Below are positions 10,426-19,181 of a stretch of DNA of 64,000 nucleotides, one piece after another (positions within the stretch are counted from its first letter, which is position 1; the number at the start of each line of letters is the position of its first letter). Location of the stretch: positions 62,001 through 126,000 of the forward strand of contig NZ_JADEVO010000008.1 of the NCBI RefSeq assembly GCF_017114825.1, written 5' to 3'. The DNA is from Pseudomonas gregormendelii. GTDB taxonomy: Bacteria; Pseudomonadota; Gammaproteobacteria; Pseudomonadales; Pseudomonadaceae. The notes beneath the pieces were generated by a model that saw only the letters and a program-made list of their open reading frames with translations, was not told the origin of the DNA and made no database searches. The translations under genes were made by a program, and so were the position numbers.

Positions 10426-11184
10426 TCAGACGAAGACGATTTCGTAAGGCAGGCGCATTCGTTCCAGCAGCACCCGGGGTAGCAGGGGGGCGAGGCCCAA
10501 GGCGGGCTCGCCATCGAGCTGGCTGGCATAGGCATGGGTGGCGTGGCTCTTGCGCGCCACGGTCCAGGTGTCGAGGCGCACCTTGCGCGCACGGTGCCAA
10601 GGGATTTGCTCGCGGTCTCGGATCGGTCGGTGCCAGGCGCGAATGGGTACTTCGTTGAAGGCCGCGCCGACTCTTTTCGCGGCCTTGGCCGCCGCACGGC
10701 CCACGGCATCGTGATCCAGATGGCGGTCCTCGCTCCAGGTGCTGAATACCACGTCGCCGGGGCGCAGGTAGCGGGCGATGAAATCGGCCAGCTGGGCTTC
10801 GTGTTCTGCCAGGGCGTTATCGGTAAAACCGCCACGAATCCATTTCAGGCTGTGCATCGGCATGCCCAGGCGGCGCAAGGCCTCGACGCTTTCCTGGGAG
10901 CGAAACACGCTCAGGCGTTTTTCCGACCACTGTTGCGAGCCCGGATAACTGGCACTGCCGTCGGTCATGGAAAGTAATTGCAGGGGATGGCCCAGGGCGC
11001 TGAGCAGTTGCAGCAGGCCGCCGCACATCATCACTTCGTCGCCAGGATGGGGCGAGATCACCACCGCGCGAGCGCCCGGTGGAACGAGGGTCTGGGTGTT
11101 GATGACGGGGATATTGTCCAGTTGCGCCGCGCTGTTCCAGATCTGCGCAGGCAGGCTGCTTTCGCTGAAGGAAACGGTCTTCAT
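10426..11184 (-). CDS. PIG-L family deacetylase with altered active-site motif
   Basis: This 252-residue protein belongs to the PIG-L/LmbE zinc deacetylases, which remove N-acetyl groups from GlcNAc conjugates. It aligns along its whole length with the paralogue at 12029-12787. The hallmark motif HPDDE reads H46-P-G48-D49-E50: the residue that serves as general base in MshB (Asp15 there) is glycine, whereas the zinc ligands H46, D49 and the later HLDH motif remain. Activity may be lost or changed. I start at 11184 (MKTVSF), where AGGA lies 9 bases upstream. A 239-base gap with a REP pair separates it from the methyltransferase gene, so it may be transcribed separately. Confidence 0.88.
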   Translation of the reverse strand: MKTVSFSESSLPAQIWNSAAQLDNIPVINTQTLVPPGARAVVISPHPGDEVMMCGGLLQLLSALGHPLQLLSMTDGSASYPGSQQWSEKRLSVFRSQESVEALRRLGMPMHSLKWIRGGFTDNALAEHEAQLADFIARYLRPGDVVFSTWSEDRHLDHDAVGRAAAKAAKRVGAAFNEVPIRAWHRPIRDREQIPWHRARKVRLDTWTVARKSHATHAYASQLDGEPALGLAPLLPRVLLERMRLPYEIVFV

Positions 11185-11331
11185 CGGGCTACGTCCTTGT
11201 TCCGGGTGTATGAGCGTGGGTGCGCACGCTCCAAACCATGGATTGCCGCGCAAGGAGTATTGCTCATGTATTGCGATTCGTCGCGTGCATGTTCTATCTG
11301 GTACGTATTTTTTGCCGATGTTGATCTCCCA

Positions 11332-11412
11332 TGCAGGAGCGAGCGTGTTTGTGAATGACCTGAGAGCGCCGCGTTACCGTTCAAGACCATCGCGAGCGAG
11401 CTCGCTCCTGCA
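11332..11412. repeat. REP doublet (REPIN-like)
   Basis: TGCAGGAGCGAGC at 11332-11344 and its exact reverse complement GCTCGCTCCTGCA at 11400-11412 form 13-bp arms 55 bases apart. The right copy contains the palindrome GAGCGAGCTCGCTC (11394-11407). Two REP sequences in inverted order with an ~80-bp span is the REPIN arrangement common in fluorescens-group genomes. Confidence 0.65.
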
Positions 11413-11423
11413 GTGGGGCGTCG

Positions 11424-12032
11424 TCAGGTGCTGCTTCGCAGGCCTTCCAGGGTGGCCACCGAACGCAGTTCGCGACTCCATAGTTCCAGCAGGAAGTCGG
11501 CTTCCTGATGCAGCACCAGGCGCGGCAGGTGCAGGTGCTCGTGCAGCAGGTCATGCACCTGGCGGGCATTCAGGGGACAACCTTCGATAGACGGGCGCCA
11601 GTGGCATGCCAACAGTTGACCGTCGGCCGTGAGGGAATGCGAGGCTTGTTCGATCAGGCGCTTGAGGTCTTCGGCGTCCAGGTAGTAGCCAAGCTCGCTG
11701 ATTACGATCAGGTCGAATTTCTCACTCGGCCATTGCTCGGGCAAACGTGCCTGATGCACCTGCGCATGGTTGAACGGACTCAAACGCGTACGCGCGAGGG
11801 CGACGGCGGCACTGGCGGTATCGCAACACAGCAGGCGGTCGCAGCGGGTGGCGAGGTCGGCGCTCAATTCGCCGTTGGCGCACCCCGGTTCGAAAATGGC
11901 GCGGTAGCGCGGACGGGGCAGCGCAGCCAGGGTAATGGCCCGTTTGCGTTGTTCGTACCAGCGCTGGCGGAATGCCCAGGGATCGTCACTGTTGGCAAAC
12001 AAGCCGTCAAAATATCGATCATCGACGCTCAT
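11424..12032 (-). CDS. SAM-dependent methyltransferase, NodS-like
   Basis: This 202-residue protein has a class I methyltransferase core: motif I at EPGCANGELSADLA, an acidic post-I residue (LLCCDTAS) and FDLIVISELGYYL as motif IV. Overall it resembles NodS-type N-methyltransferases, which methylate an amino group on an amino sugar. That fits its partners, because the flanking PIG-L deacetylases would expose such an amine. Its ATG overlaps the end of the upstream PIG-L gene by four bases, so the two are translationally coupled. The substrate is not known. Confidence 0.85.
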   Translation of the reverse strand: MSVDDRYFDGLFANSDDPWAFRQRWYEQRKRAITLAALPRPRYRAIFEPGCANGELSADLATRCDRLLCCDTASAAVALARTRLSPFNHAQVHQARLPEQWPSEKFDLIVISELGYYLDAEDLKRLIEQASHSLTADGQLLACHWRPSIEGCPLNARQVHDLLHEHLHLPRLVLHQEADFLLELWSRELRSVATLEGLRSST

Positions 12033-12787
12033 ACGAACACCACCTCAAAGGGTTGTAGCAGCCGCTCCAGCACGTAGGGCGCGAGCACCGGTGGCAAACC
12101 GATCTGTGGGTCGCCCTCGAGCTGACTGGCGAAGGCATGGATCGCGTGGCGTTTGCGGGCAATCAACGGCGGCGACAACAGGATCTTGTGCGCTCGATGC
12201 CAGGGAACACTGCGGTCTTCAGGCGTTGCCCAGTGCCAGGTCCACACCGGCAGTTCATGCAAAGTCGCCCCGACACGCTGCGCCGCTTCGGCACTGGCAC
12301 GCCCCACCGCTTCGTGATCGCAGTGCCCGTCTTCGCGCCAGGTGGTGAACACCACATCACTGGCGCGCAGATGACGCTCGATAAATGTGCTCAATTCGTC
12401 CTCTCTGGCCGCCACCTGGCTGTCGGCAAAACCACCGCGCAACCACCTCAGGCTGTGCAATGGCAACCCGAGCCGCCGTAGCGCTTCCACCGACTCCTGG
12501 GGGCGGACGGTGCTCAGGCGTTCCACCGGCCAGCGTTTTGAACCCGGATGACTGGCGCTGCCATCGGTCACCGAAATCAACTGCAGGTCACGGCCCGCCT
12601 CGGCCAGCAGCTGCAGGAAACCGCCGCAGCCGAGGATCTCGTCGTCCGGGTGTGGTGCAATGATCACCGCGCGAGAGCCCTCGGGGACCAATTGCAGAAC
12701 ATCGATCACCGGTAGCTGCGCCAGTTGACTGGAGGCTTGCCACTGATACAGCGGCGTGCCCTGGCCGACAATTGGATTGGTTTTCAT
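12029..12787 (-). CDS. PIG-L family deacetylase with intact motif
   Basis: This 252-residue paralogue of the 10426-11184 product carries the canonical zinc/base motif H46-P-D48-D49-E50 and the downstream HCDHEAVG zinc-ligand motif, so it should be an active N-deacetylase of an N-acetyl-sugar conjugate. I start at the ATG at 12787, which overlaps the TGA of the dehydrogenase-like gene (ATGA), in preference to the ATG at 12796. It forms a coupled unit with the dehydrogenase-like gene upstream and the methyltransferase downstream. Confidence 0.9.
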   Translation of the reverse strand: MKTNPIVGQGTPLYQWQASSQLAQLPVIDVLQLVPEGSRAVIIAPHPDDEILGCGGFLQLLAEAGRDLQLISVTDGSASHPGSKRWPVERLSTVRPQESVEALRRLGLPLHSLRWLRGGFADSQVAAREDELSTFIERHLRASDVVFTTWREDGHCDHEAVGRASAEAAQRVGATLHELPVWTWHWATPEDRSVPWHRAHKILLSPPLIARKRHAIHAFASQLEGDPQIGLPPVLAPYVLERLLQPFEVVFV

Positions 12788-13776
12788 AACGTCCATGTCC
12801 CTTCACGCATTAAGTGGCCCAGACCCGCGAGATCGCGCTCGGCGTGACTCTGGCGCAGAAAAACCGGCAGGTCGGCGCTCAGTTGCGCGAACTGTCGGTC
12901 TTTGCAATAAGGGCCGGCGCCCAGCGCGCGGCCGACATGATGAATGACTTGCTCGGCAGCGTTTTCAACCACTGCACGGGCGCGTCGGGCGAGCAATTCG
13001 GCGTCTTTGAGAGGGGCGGCATCTATCGCCAGGGCGCTGGCACGCAACACCGCGGCAGCGCCTTGCAAGGCACTGTCGACGGCGCCCAGATGGGCCAGGG
13101 CGTGGGGTTCAGCGCGCTGCGCACAATGCTCGCGCAACCGCTCGGCAATGCTGCAGGCCGCGCCATACCAGCAGGCGGCAATGCCGATCCCGCCTTGCCA
13201 GAATCCGGGGCGTTGCAGGTAATCGCCGGGGTTACCGATGGCGGTCGCCTGGGCGTCGTCGAAGAGGACCTCGACGCTGCCGGTTGCACCCATGCCGACC
13301 GCTTGCCAGCCCACATCGGTCACGGTGACTCCTGGCTGATCAAGGGCGACTGCCACCAGTTGTTGACGGTCCTGTTCGTCCCAGGCAGTCAATAGCGCAT
13401 GACTGAGCACGGCGGCGCCGGAGCACCAGGCCTTGCGACCATTGAGCGCGACGGCCTGCGCTGAATGAGTCAGCCGAACCCGGGCATTCGGCGGTTCGGC
13501 CGCCCACATGCCCCAGGTACTGCCAGGCGGCGGCGCAAACGCACCGAGTTGCTGGAAAATCGCCAGCGCGTCAGTGTGCCCTTCATACAATTTGCACAAC
13601 CGCAGATCATGCCCGCCCACCTCGGCCAACCGCTGGAATCGCTCCAGCGTGTGGCCTTGCCCCGGTAGCGGCAGTCGATCCAGACCTGCCTCCACCAGTT
13701 GCTCCAGGCACTGTCCTAGTGCCCGGGTGCCGTCGTAGTCCGTCGACTGGCGATCAAGACAGGTCTTGAGCTCCAT
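12784..13776 (-). CDS. Acyl-CoA dehydrogenase-like flavoprotein, short divergent form
   Basis: This 330-residue protein resembles acyl-CoA dehydrogenases but is shorter than the usual 380-400. Recognisable parts are the mid-domain (WGMWAAEPPNARVRLT, then LNGRKAWCSGA) and the C-terminal helical bundle with IHHVGRALGAG. Such divergent members often act on carrier-bound or unusual substrates. I start at the ATG at 13776, two bases after the glgX stop; a GTG at 13794 overlapping glgX is possible. Its end overlaps the PIG-L gene, so it belongs functionally to the deacetylase/methyltransferase set although it is transcribed behind glgX. Confidence 0.82.
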   Translation of the reverse strand: MELKTCLDRQSTDYDGTRALGQCLEQLVEAGLDRLPLPGQGHTLERFQRLAEVGGHDLRLCKLYEGHTDALAIFQQLGAFAPPPGSTWGMWAAEPPNARVRLTHSAQAVALNGRKAWCSGAAVLSHALLTAWDEQDRQQLVAVALDQPGVTVTDVGWQAVGMGATGSVEVLFDDAQATAIGNPGDYLQRPGFWQGGIGIAACWYGAACSIAERLREHCAQRAEPHALAHLGAVDSALQGAAAVLRASALAIDAAPLKDAELLARRARAVVENAAEQVIHHVGRALGAGPYCKDRQFAQLSADLPVFLRQSHAERDLAGLGHLMREGTWTL

Positions 13777-13777
13777 T

Positions 13778-15937
13778 TCACTCGTCTTCCTCACGCTGCA
13801 GTTCGAACAACAGCAGCGAGCGGCCAGTCACGGAATATTCATGGCCAAACTCGAAGCGTTCCTGACCACGGATCGAGGGTTGATTGGTGTCGACCATGCA
13901 CGTCCAGAACACGCCCTCAGGGACTTCCGGCAAGGTGAAGTTGACGATGTCGTGATGCGCATTCACCACCAGCAGCAGGGTGGCATCTGCTCCCTTGCGG
14001 CGAATCCCGGTTTCCTGGGCGCGGCCGTCCAGCAGCATGCCGAGGCAGCGTCCATGGGCGTCTTCCCATTGCTCGATGGACATCTCGTTGCCATCCGGGG
14101 CCAGCCAGGTGACGTCCTTGACGCCGATGTCCTCGTTGTAGTTGCCCACCAGGAAGCGTCCGCGACGCAGGATCGGGTAGGCCAGGCGCAACTTGATCAA
14201 GCGCTTGACGAATTTCAGGAGGGCCTTGCCGTCTTCGCTCAGGTCCCAGTTGACCCAGCCGATTTCGCTGTCCTGGCAATAGGCGTTGTTGTTGCCGTCC
14301 TGGGTGCGCGCGAACTCGTCACCGGCAACCAGCATCGGCGTGCCTTGGGACAGCAGCAGCGTGGCGAAGAAGTTGCGCATCTGCCGCTGGCGCAGCGCGT
14401 TGATTTCCGGATCGTCGGTCGGTCCTTCGACGCCGTGGTTCCAGGACAGGTTGTTGTTGCTGCCGTCCTGGTTGTTCTCGTCGTTGGCCTCGTTGTGCTT
14501 GTCGTTGTACGACACCAGGTCGTTGAGGGTGAAGCCGTCGTGGGCGGTGATGAAGTTCACCGACGAATATGGGCGTCTGCCGCGCTGGTTGAACATCTCG
14601 CCGGATGCCGTCATGCGACTGGCGAAATCCGCCAGCTGGCCGTCATCGCCTTTCCAGAAGGAGCGCACCGTGTCACGGAATTTGTCGTTCCACTCGACCC
14701 AGCCTGGCGGGAAGCCACCGACCTGATAACCGCCGGGGCCGCAATCCCATGGCTCGGCGATCATTTTCACCTGGCGCAGTACCGGGTCCTGGCGGCAGGC
14801 GACCAGGAAGCTGTGGCGCTCGTCGAAACCGTCGTGGTAGCGCCCGAGGATGGTCGCCAGGTCGAAGCGGAAACCGTCCACGTGCATTTCCGTGGCCCAG
14901 TAACGCAAAGAGTCAGTGACCATCTGCAGGACGCAGGGGTGGCTCAGGTCCAGGGTGTTACCGGTGCCGGAGTCGTTGATGTAGTAGCGCTTGTCGTCGG
15001 GCATCAGGCGGTAGTACGACGCGTTGTCGATGCCGCGCATGGACAGGGTCGGGCCTTGCTCGTTGCCCTCGGCGGTGTGGTTGTAGACCACATCGAGTAT
15101 GACTTCCAGATTGGCTTCGTGCAGGTGCGCAACCATCTCCTTGAACTCGGCGATCTTGCCACTGGCCAGGTAGCGCGGGTCCGGGGCGAAAAACGCAATA
15201 CTGTTGTAGCCCCAGTAGTTGGTCATGCCCTTGTGCAGCAGATGCTGATCGTTGACGAAGGCGTGGATCGGCAGCAGTTCGACCGACGACACACCCAGTT
15301 TGCGGATGTGCTCCAGCACGTCGTCCACCATCAGGCCGGCAAAGGTGCCCCGCACGTTTTCCGGAACCGAAGGGTGACGCATGCTGATGCCGCGGACGTG
15401 GGTCTCATAGATGATCGTCTTGTCCCACGGCACGCTGACGCGGTGGTCGTGGCCCCAGGTGTGCGCCGGATCGATGACCTTGCACTTGGGTACGAAGGGC
15501 GCGCTGTCGCGTTCGTCGAAGCTGAGGTCGGCGTCGGGATGGCCGATGGTGTAGCCGAACAATGCTTCGGACCATTTCAGCTCGCCGACCAGTTGCTTGG
15601 CGTAGGGGTCGATCAGCAATTTGTTGTGGTTGAAGCGGTGACCATTGGCCGGGTCGTAGGCGCCATACACACGGTAGCCGTAGATCAGCCCGGGATGGGC
15701 GTCGGGCAAGTAGCCGTGGTAGATCTCGTCGGTATACTCGGGCAATTCGATGCGTTCGAGTTCGACCTCGCCCGAATCATCGAAAATACACAGTTCAACC
15801 TTGGTCGCGTTGGCGGAAAACAACGCGAAGTTGACACCCAGGCCGTCCCAGGTAGCACCGAGCGGGAAGGGCAGGCCCTCACGAATTCGCGAGGCCTCGG
15901 CGTGAGGTTCTGTCGCGGGTTTTTTTGGACTGCTCAT
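13778..15937 (-). CDS. glgX: Glycogen debranching enzyme (isoamylase type)
   Basis: This 719-residue GH13 enzyme hydrolyses alpha-1,6 branches of limit dextrins. It has an N-terminal CBM48 (GVNFALFSANATKVELCIFD), the nucleophile region GFRFDLATILGR, the acid/base region MIAEPWD, and TAHDGFTLNDLVSY with the Asn-rich loop typical of GlgX/TreX. Its product chains feed MalQ and TreY encoded upstream in the same run. It follows the DUF2934 gene by 115 bases, a gap containing a short REP-like hairpin, and is two bases ahead of the dehydrogenase-like gene. Confidence 0.96.
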   Translation of the reverse strand: MSSPKKPATEPHAEASRIREGLPFPLGATWDGLGVNFALFSANATKVELCIFDDSGEVELERIELPEYTDEIYHGYLPDAHPGLIYGYRVYGAYDPANGHRFNHNKLLIDPYAKQLVGELKWSEALFGYTIGHPDADLSFDERDSAPFVPKCKVIDPAHTWGHDHRVSVPWDKTIIYETHVRGISMRHPSVPENVRGTFAGLMVDDVLEHIRKLGVSSVELLPIHAFVNDQHLLHKGMTNYWGYNSIAFFAPDPRYLASGKIAEFKEMVAHLHEANLEVILDVVYNHTAEGNEQGPTLSMRGIDNASYYRLMPDDKRYYINDSGTGNTLDLSHPCVLQMVTDSLRYWATEMHVDGFRFDLATILGRYHDGFDERHSFLVACRQDPVLRQVKMIAEPWDCGPGGYQVGGFPPGWVEWNDKFRDTVRSFWKGDDGQLADFASRMTASGEMFNQRGRRPYSSVNFITAHDGFTLNDLVSYNDKHNEANDENNQDGSNNNLSWNHGVEGPTDDPEINALRQRQMRNFFATLLLSQGTPMLVAGDEFARTQDGNNNAYCQDSEIGWVNWDLSEDGKALLKFVKRLIKLRLAYPILRRGRFLVGNYNEDIGVKDVTWLAPDGNEMSIEQWEDAHGRCLGMLLDGRAQETGIRRKGADATLLLVVNAHHDIVNFTLPEVPEGVFWTCMVDTNQPSIRGQERFEFGHEYSVTGRSLLLFELQREEDE

Positions 15938-16002
15938 AAATGCTCCTGCAAATGGGGTCGAGTACGGTGTGGCGATAGTGTTTTCAGGGCGAACGACCCC
16001 GA

Positions 16003-16024
16003 CATGGCGAGCAAGCTCGCCATG
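16003..16024. repeat. REP-like hairpin
   Basis: CATGGCGAG-CAAG-CTCGCCATG is a perfect 9-bp stem with a 4-base loop between the DUF2934 gene and glgX. It may stabilise or separate segments of the long message. There is no U-run, so I do not call it a terminator. Confidence 0.6.
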
Positions 16025-16052
16025 AATCCAGTCAAAATCAGAAAGTCTGTCG

Positions 16053-16382
16053 TCAGACCGAAGGTTTTTTAGTCGATCGCGGCTTTTTCTCGGGAGCCTT
16101 TTCGCCTGGCGGTATCACTGAAGAAGCGGCTGCAGGCTTGGCCTTGGCGGCGGCCTTGGGCTTGGCAGCAGGTTTGTCTTCAAGCTTGCCGTTGGGCTTG
16201 GCAGCCTTGCCAGCAACACCTTTGCTGCCAGCCGCCTTGGGCGACTTGCTGGGGGCCAGCGCTTCAGCTTCGGCCAGTTTGCGAGCCATCTCCCAATGAC
16301 GGGCTTCCTGGCCCTCGGGTTGTCCTTCCGACTCCCAGATCTGATAGGCAAATTCGCGAACGCGTTTATCGTCGGTACTCAT
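16053..16382 (-). CDS. DUF2934 protein, Lys/Ala/Pro-rich tail
   Basis: This 109-residue protein has an N-terminal DUF2934 segment (residues ~5-38: REFAYQIWESEGQPEG then HWEMARKLAEAE) followed by a low-complexity lysine, alanine and proline-rich tail. The domain is often found encoded in glycogen/trehalose clusters, and P. aeruginosa has a small gene at the same place between glgX and treY. The basic tail suggests binding to nucleic acid or an acidic partner, but no function is established. AGGAG lies seven bases before the ATG, and the gene is 21 bases downstream of treY. Confidence 0.88.
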   Translation of the reverse strand: MSTDDKRVREFAYQIWESEGQPEGQEARHWEMARKLAEAEALAPSKSPKAAGSKGVAGKAAKPNGKLEDKPAAKPKAAAKAKPAAASSVIPPGEKAPEKKPRSTKKPSV

Positions 16383-16403
16383 CGCTATGCTCCTGAACTG
16401 AAC

Positions 16404-19181
16404 TCAAGATTGGGTAGAAAATTGGATAAAAAGATTGACCGGGAATTCGCCCAGCGCGGTGCTGATGTTCAGCTCCTTGTGATTTGTGACTGTGGCACCA
16501 GGAAAAAGTCCCTTCAGATTTTTTGCGGATGCCTCGAACGGTAATTTGACCCGGGTGTCGCCCCACTGCAGCGCATCGACCAAGGGCTGGGCACTGTTTT
16601 TCAGCAGTTCGGCGCAACGAATCGGTACGATCACTACCGCCCTGATGCCTGCATGTTCACGCATGAAGGCGAGCACTCTGTGGGCCTGGCTGCCGACCAC
16701 TTCCAGTGGCTGATAGCTGCCACTGGCGAACAGTTGGGCATGCTCGGCGCGCAGGTTGAGGGTGCGGCGAATCAGCGTCTGCTTGATGCGCCCATCGCGC
16801 CAGGCCGCCAACAGCTCGGTCAGCTCCCGGGGTTGTGCCATGGCTTGCTGCCGGATGTGGTAATCCACGGGCCTGCGGTTGTCCGGATCCACCAGCGAAA
16901 AGTCCCAGTAATCGTTACCCTGATACAAGTCCGGCACCCCAGGCACCGTCATGCGCAGCAAGGTTTGCGCCAGACTGTTCAGGGCACCCGGTGCCGCGAG
17001 TGCCTGGGCGGCCTTGGCCAGGGCCGAGCGCAACAGTTCACCCTCGGCACTCAGGAGCAAGCGCTCGATGAAGACCTGGACCGCTCGCTCGTAGGCGTCA
17101 TTGGGCGCACTCCAGCTGCTTTGCAATTTGGCTTCGCGCAAGGCTTTCTGTTGCCACTGCCAAAGGCGCTTGGCGTAGTCCTCGAGGCCCGCCTGATCGT
17201 CACTGCGCAGGTCCAGCGGCCAGCTGCCGAGGACGGCTTGGTAGAGGATCAACTCGTCGCCGGCAGACGGCATCTGCTCGTCGTCACGCAACGGCCGGGC
17301 GAGGGTTTGCCACAGCGGCACCTGTTCGGCATACCAGGCGCTGCGCTCGCTCAATATGGCCAGTCGCGCGCGGGTGTCTTCACCGCGTTTGTGGTCATGG
17401 GTGGCCGTAGCCAGCAGATTGTCCGGGAAGGCTTCGAAGCGCTGCAGGCAAGCCTGGTGAAAATCAGCGACGGGCGCGCTGAACTGTTCGGTGCTGAAGC
17501 CCACGTCGTTGCGCGACAGCAATACTGCCGAACGATAGAACGCCGTGTCCTCGACCGCCTTGGCGGCCGCCGGTGACGTCAGTTGCTGGAAGCGTACGCA
17601 GGCATGCTTGAGAATCTTGCGCGAGCGCCCGATGGGGCGCTCACGCCATTGCTTGCCACCCAGCCACCCGGCCAGGCAGTCGAGCACCGGCCAGTCGGCC
17701 TCGCCGAGGGTCTGCCGCGCTCCTGCCAGGGCCTGCTGGAAGAACACATCGTCTTCGTCGGAACGTCCAAGCGGGCTGATGTAGGTGCGGTACACCGGAA
17801 AATGCACGATCAATTCCTGCAGCGCGCGGCGGATCGCGCCCAGAGTCAGGTCGCGGGTCATCAAGTCATCCCGGGCCACTTGCAGCAGTGCCTGGGCCAC
17901 GCTTTCGAAATCGCCGGCCAATGAACCGTTGAGGATCTGCTGGCGCGCCAGTTGGGCTTCCTGGCGAAAGTCCGCAGGCCGTTCGCTGTACTTGCTCCAC
18001 AGTTCACCTAAAGGTTGGGCGCCCTCGGGATCGTGTTGCAACAGCGACAACTGGTTCATGAACTCGTAGCCGGTGGTGCCGTCCACCGACCAGTCGCGAT
18101 GCAGCGCTTCGCCTTCACCGAGGATCTTCTCGACGTAGATTGGCAAGTGGCGCTCGGGCGACAGCGAGTCGACCCGACGCCGCAGTTTGCGGCAATAGCC
18201 ACGCGGGTCGGCCAGGCCGTCAATATGGTCGATGCGCAGCCCGTCGATCAGGCCTTCGGCCACCAGCTCGAAAATCTTCGCGTGGGTCGCCTCGAAGACG
18301 GCCGGACGCTCGACGCGAAGGCCACCGAGTTCGTTGACGTCGAAAAAGCGCCGCCAGTTGATGTCATCGCCCGCTGTTCGCCAACTGGCGAGGCGGTAGC
18401 TCTGGCGCTCGAGCAGCAAGTGCAGGCGCTCAAAACCCTCAGGTGTCCGCGAGTCATAACCTTGCAGATTCTGCTCGATGCGCTGCCGGATGGCCGGGTC
18501 CCTGGCCAGTTCGCGCAGCTCTTCCTTGAGCGGTACTGCCAGGCTGTGGGCGTCGGTCTGGTAGCTCAGGGCAGAGAAGCGATCGGCGAGGAATTTGAGC
18601 GGCTCGTCATCGCTCCTGAGCAACTCGCCGTAGCTGTTCGGGCAGATCGGGAAGTGATGATCGTAGTGCTCGACATGGAACGAGCCGCGCAGGGGATCGA
18701 ACCGCAGGGGCAAGGTGCCTTCCTGCAATGCCACGCCGTAGTCGCTGCCCAGAAACGGCAGCAGCAACTGGCCTTCCATCAAGGGGTCGGGGGAATGCCA
18801 CTGGATATCGAAGAACTCGCCGTGGGGGCTCAGGCGTCCCCATTCAAGCAAGTCCAGCCACCAGGGATTGTCACTGCCGCCGACGGCCATGTGATTGGAA
18901 ACGATGTCGAGGATCAGCCCCATGTTCTGTTCACGCAAGGCCGCTACCAGGCGGCGCAACGCAGGTTCGCCGCCCAGTTCCGGGTTGACCTGGGTCGGGT
19001 CCACCACATCGTAGCCATGCATGGACCCGGCGCGGGCTGCGAGCAGGGGCGAGGCGTACACGTGGCTGATGCCCAGACTGGCGAAATACGGCACCAGGGG
19101 CACCGCCTGATCCAGGGTGAAGTCTTTATGGAACTGCAAGCGCAAAGTCGCGCGCAACGGTTGGATTAATGGTTGGTTCAT
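16404..19181 (-). CDS. treY: Malto-oligosyltrehalose synthase
   Basis: This 925-residue GH13 enzyme converts the reducing-end maltosyl unit of a glucan chain into a trehalosyl unit. The start is diagnostic (LQFHKDFTLDQAVPLVPYFA, then HGYDVVDP), followed by the nucleophile region GLRIDHIDGL and the YVEKILGEGE acid region. Length matches Pseudomonas homologues. Its ATG overlaps the malQ stop by four bases. TreZ, two genes upstream, releases trehalose from its product. Confidence 0.96.
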   Translation of the reverse strand: MNQPLIQPLRATLRLQFHKDFTLDQAVPLVPYFASLGISHVYASPLLAARAGSMHGYDVVDPTQVNPELGGEPALRRLVAALREQNMGLILDIVSNHMAVGGSDNPWWLDLLEWGRLSPHGEFFDIQWHSPDPLMEGQLLLPFLGSDYGVALQEGTLPLRFDPLRGSFHVEHYDHHFPICPNSYGELLRSDDEPLKFLADRFSALSYQTDAHSLAVPLKEELRELARDPAIRQRIEQNLQGYDSRTPEGFERLHLLLERQSYRLASWRTAGDDINWRRFFDVNELGGLRVERPAVFEATHAKIFELVAEGLIDGLRIDHIDGLADPRGYCRKLRRRVDSLSPERHLPIYVEKILGEGEALHRDWSVDGTTGYEFMNQLSLLQHDPEGAQPLGELWSKYSERPADFRQEAQLARQQILNGSLAGDFESVAQALLQVARDDLMTRDLTLGAIRRALQELIVHFPVYRTYISPLGRSDEDDVFFQQALAGARQTLGEADWPVLDCLAGWLGGKQWRERPIGRSRKILKHACVRFQQLTSPAAAKAVEDTAFYRSAVLLSRNDVGFSTEQFSAPVADFHQACLQRFEAFPDNLLATATHDHKRGEDTRARLAILSERSAWYAEQVPLWQTLARPLRDDEQMPSAGDELILYQAVLGSWPLDLRSDDQAGLEDYAKRLWQWQQKALREAKLQSSWSAPNDAYERAVQVFIERLLLSAEGELLRSALAKAAQALAAPGALNSLAQTLLRMTVPGVPDLYQGNDYWDFSLVDPDNRRPVDYHIRQQAMAQPRELTELLAAWRDGRIKQTLIRRTLNLRAEHAQLFASGSYQPLEVVGSQAHRVLAFMREHAGIRAVVIVPIRCAELLKNSAQPLVDALQWGDTRVKLPFEASAKNLKGLFPGATVTNHKELNISTALGEFPVNLFIQFSTQS

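Noticed and set aside
13766..16072. A 768-codon forward frame opposite glgX
   Set aside because: glgX is certain from its catalytic motifs. The antisense product is Val/Gln/Asp-rich low-information sequence with no domain.
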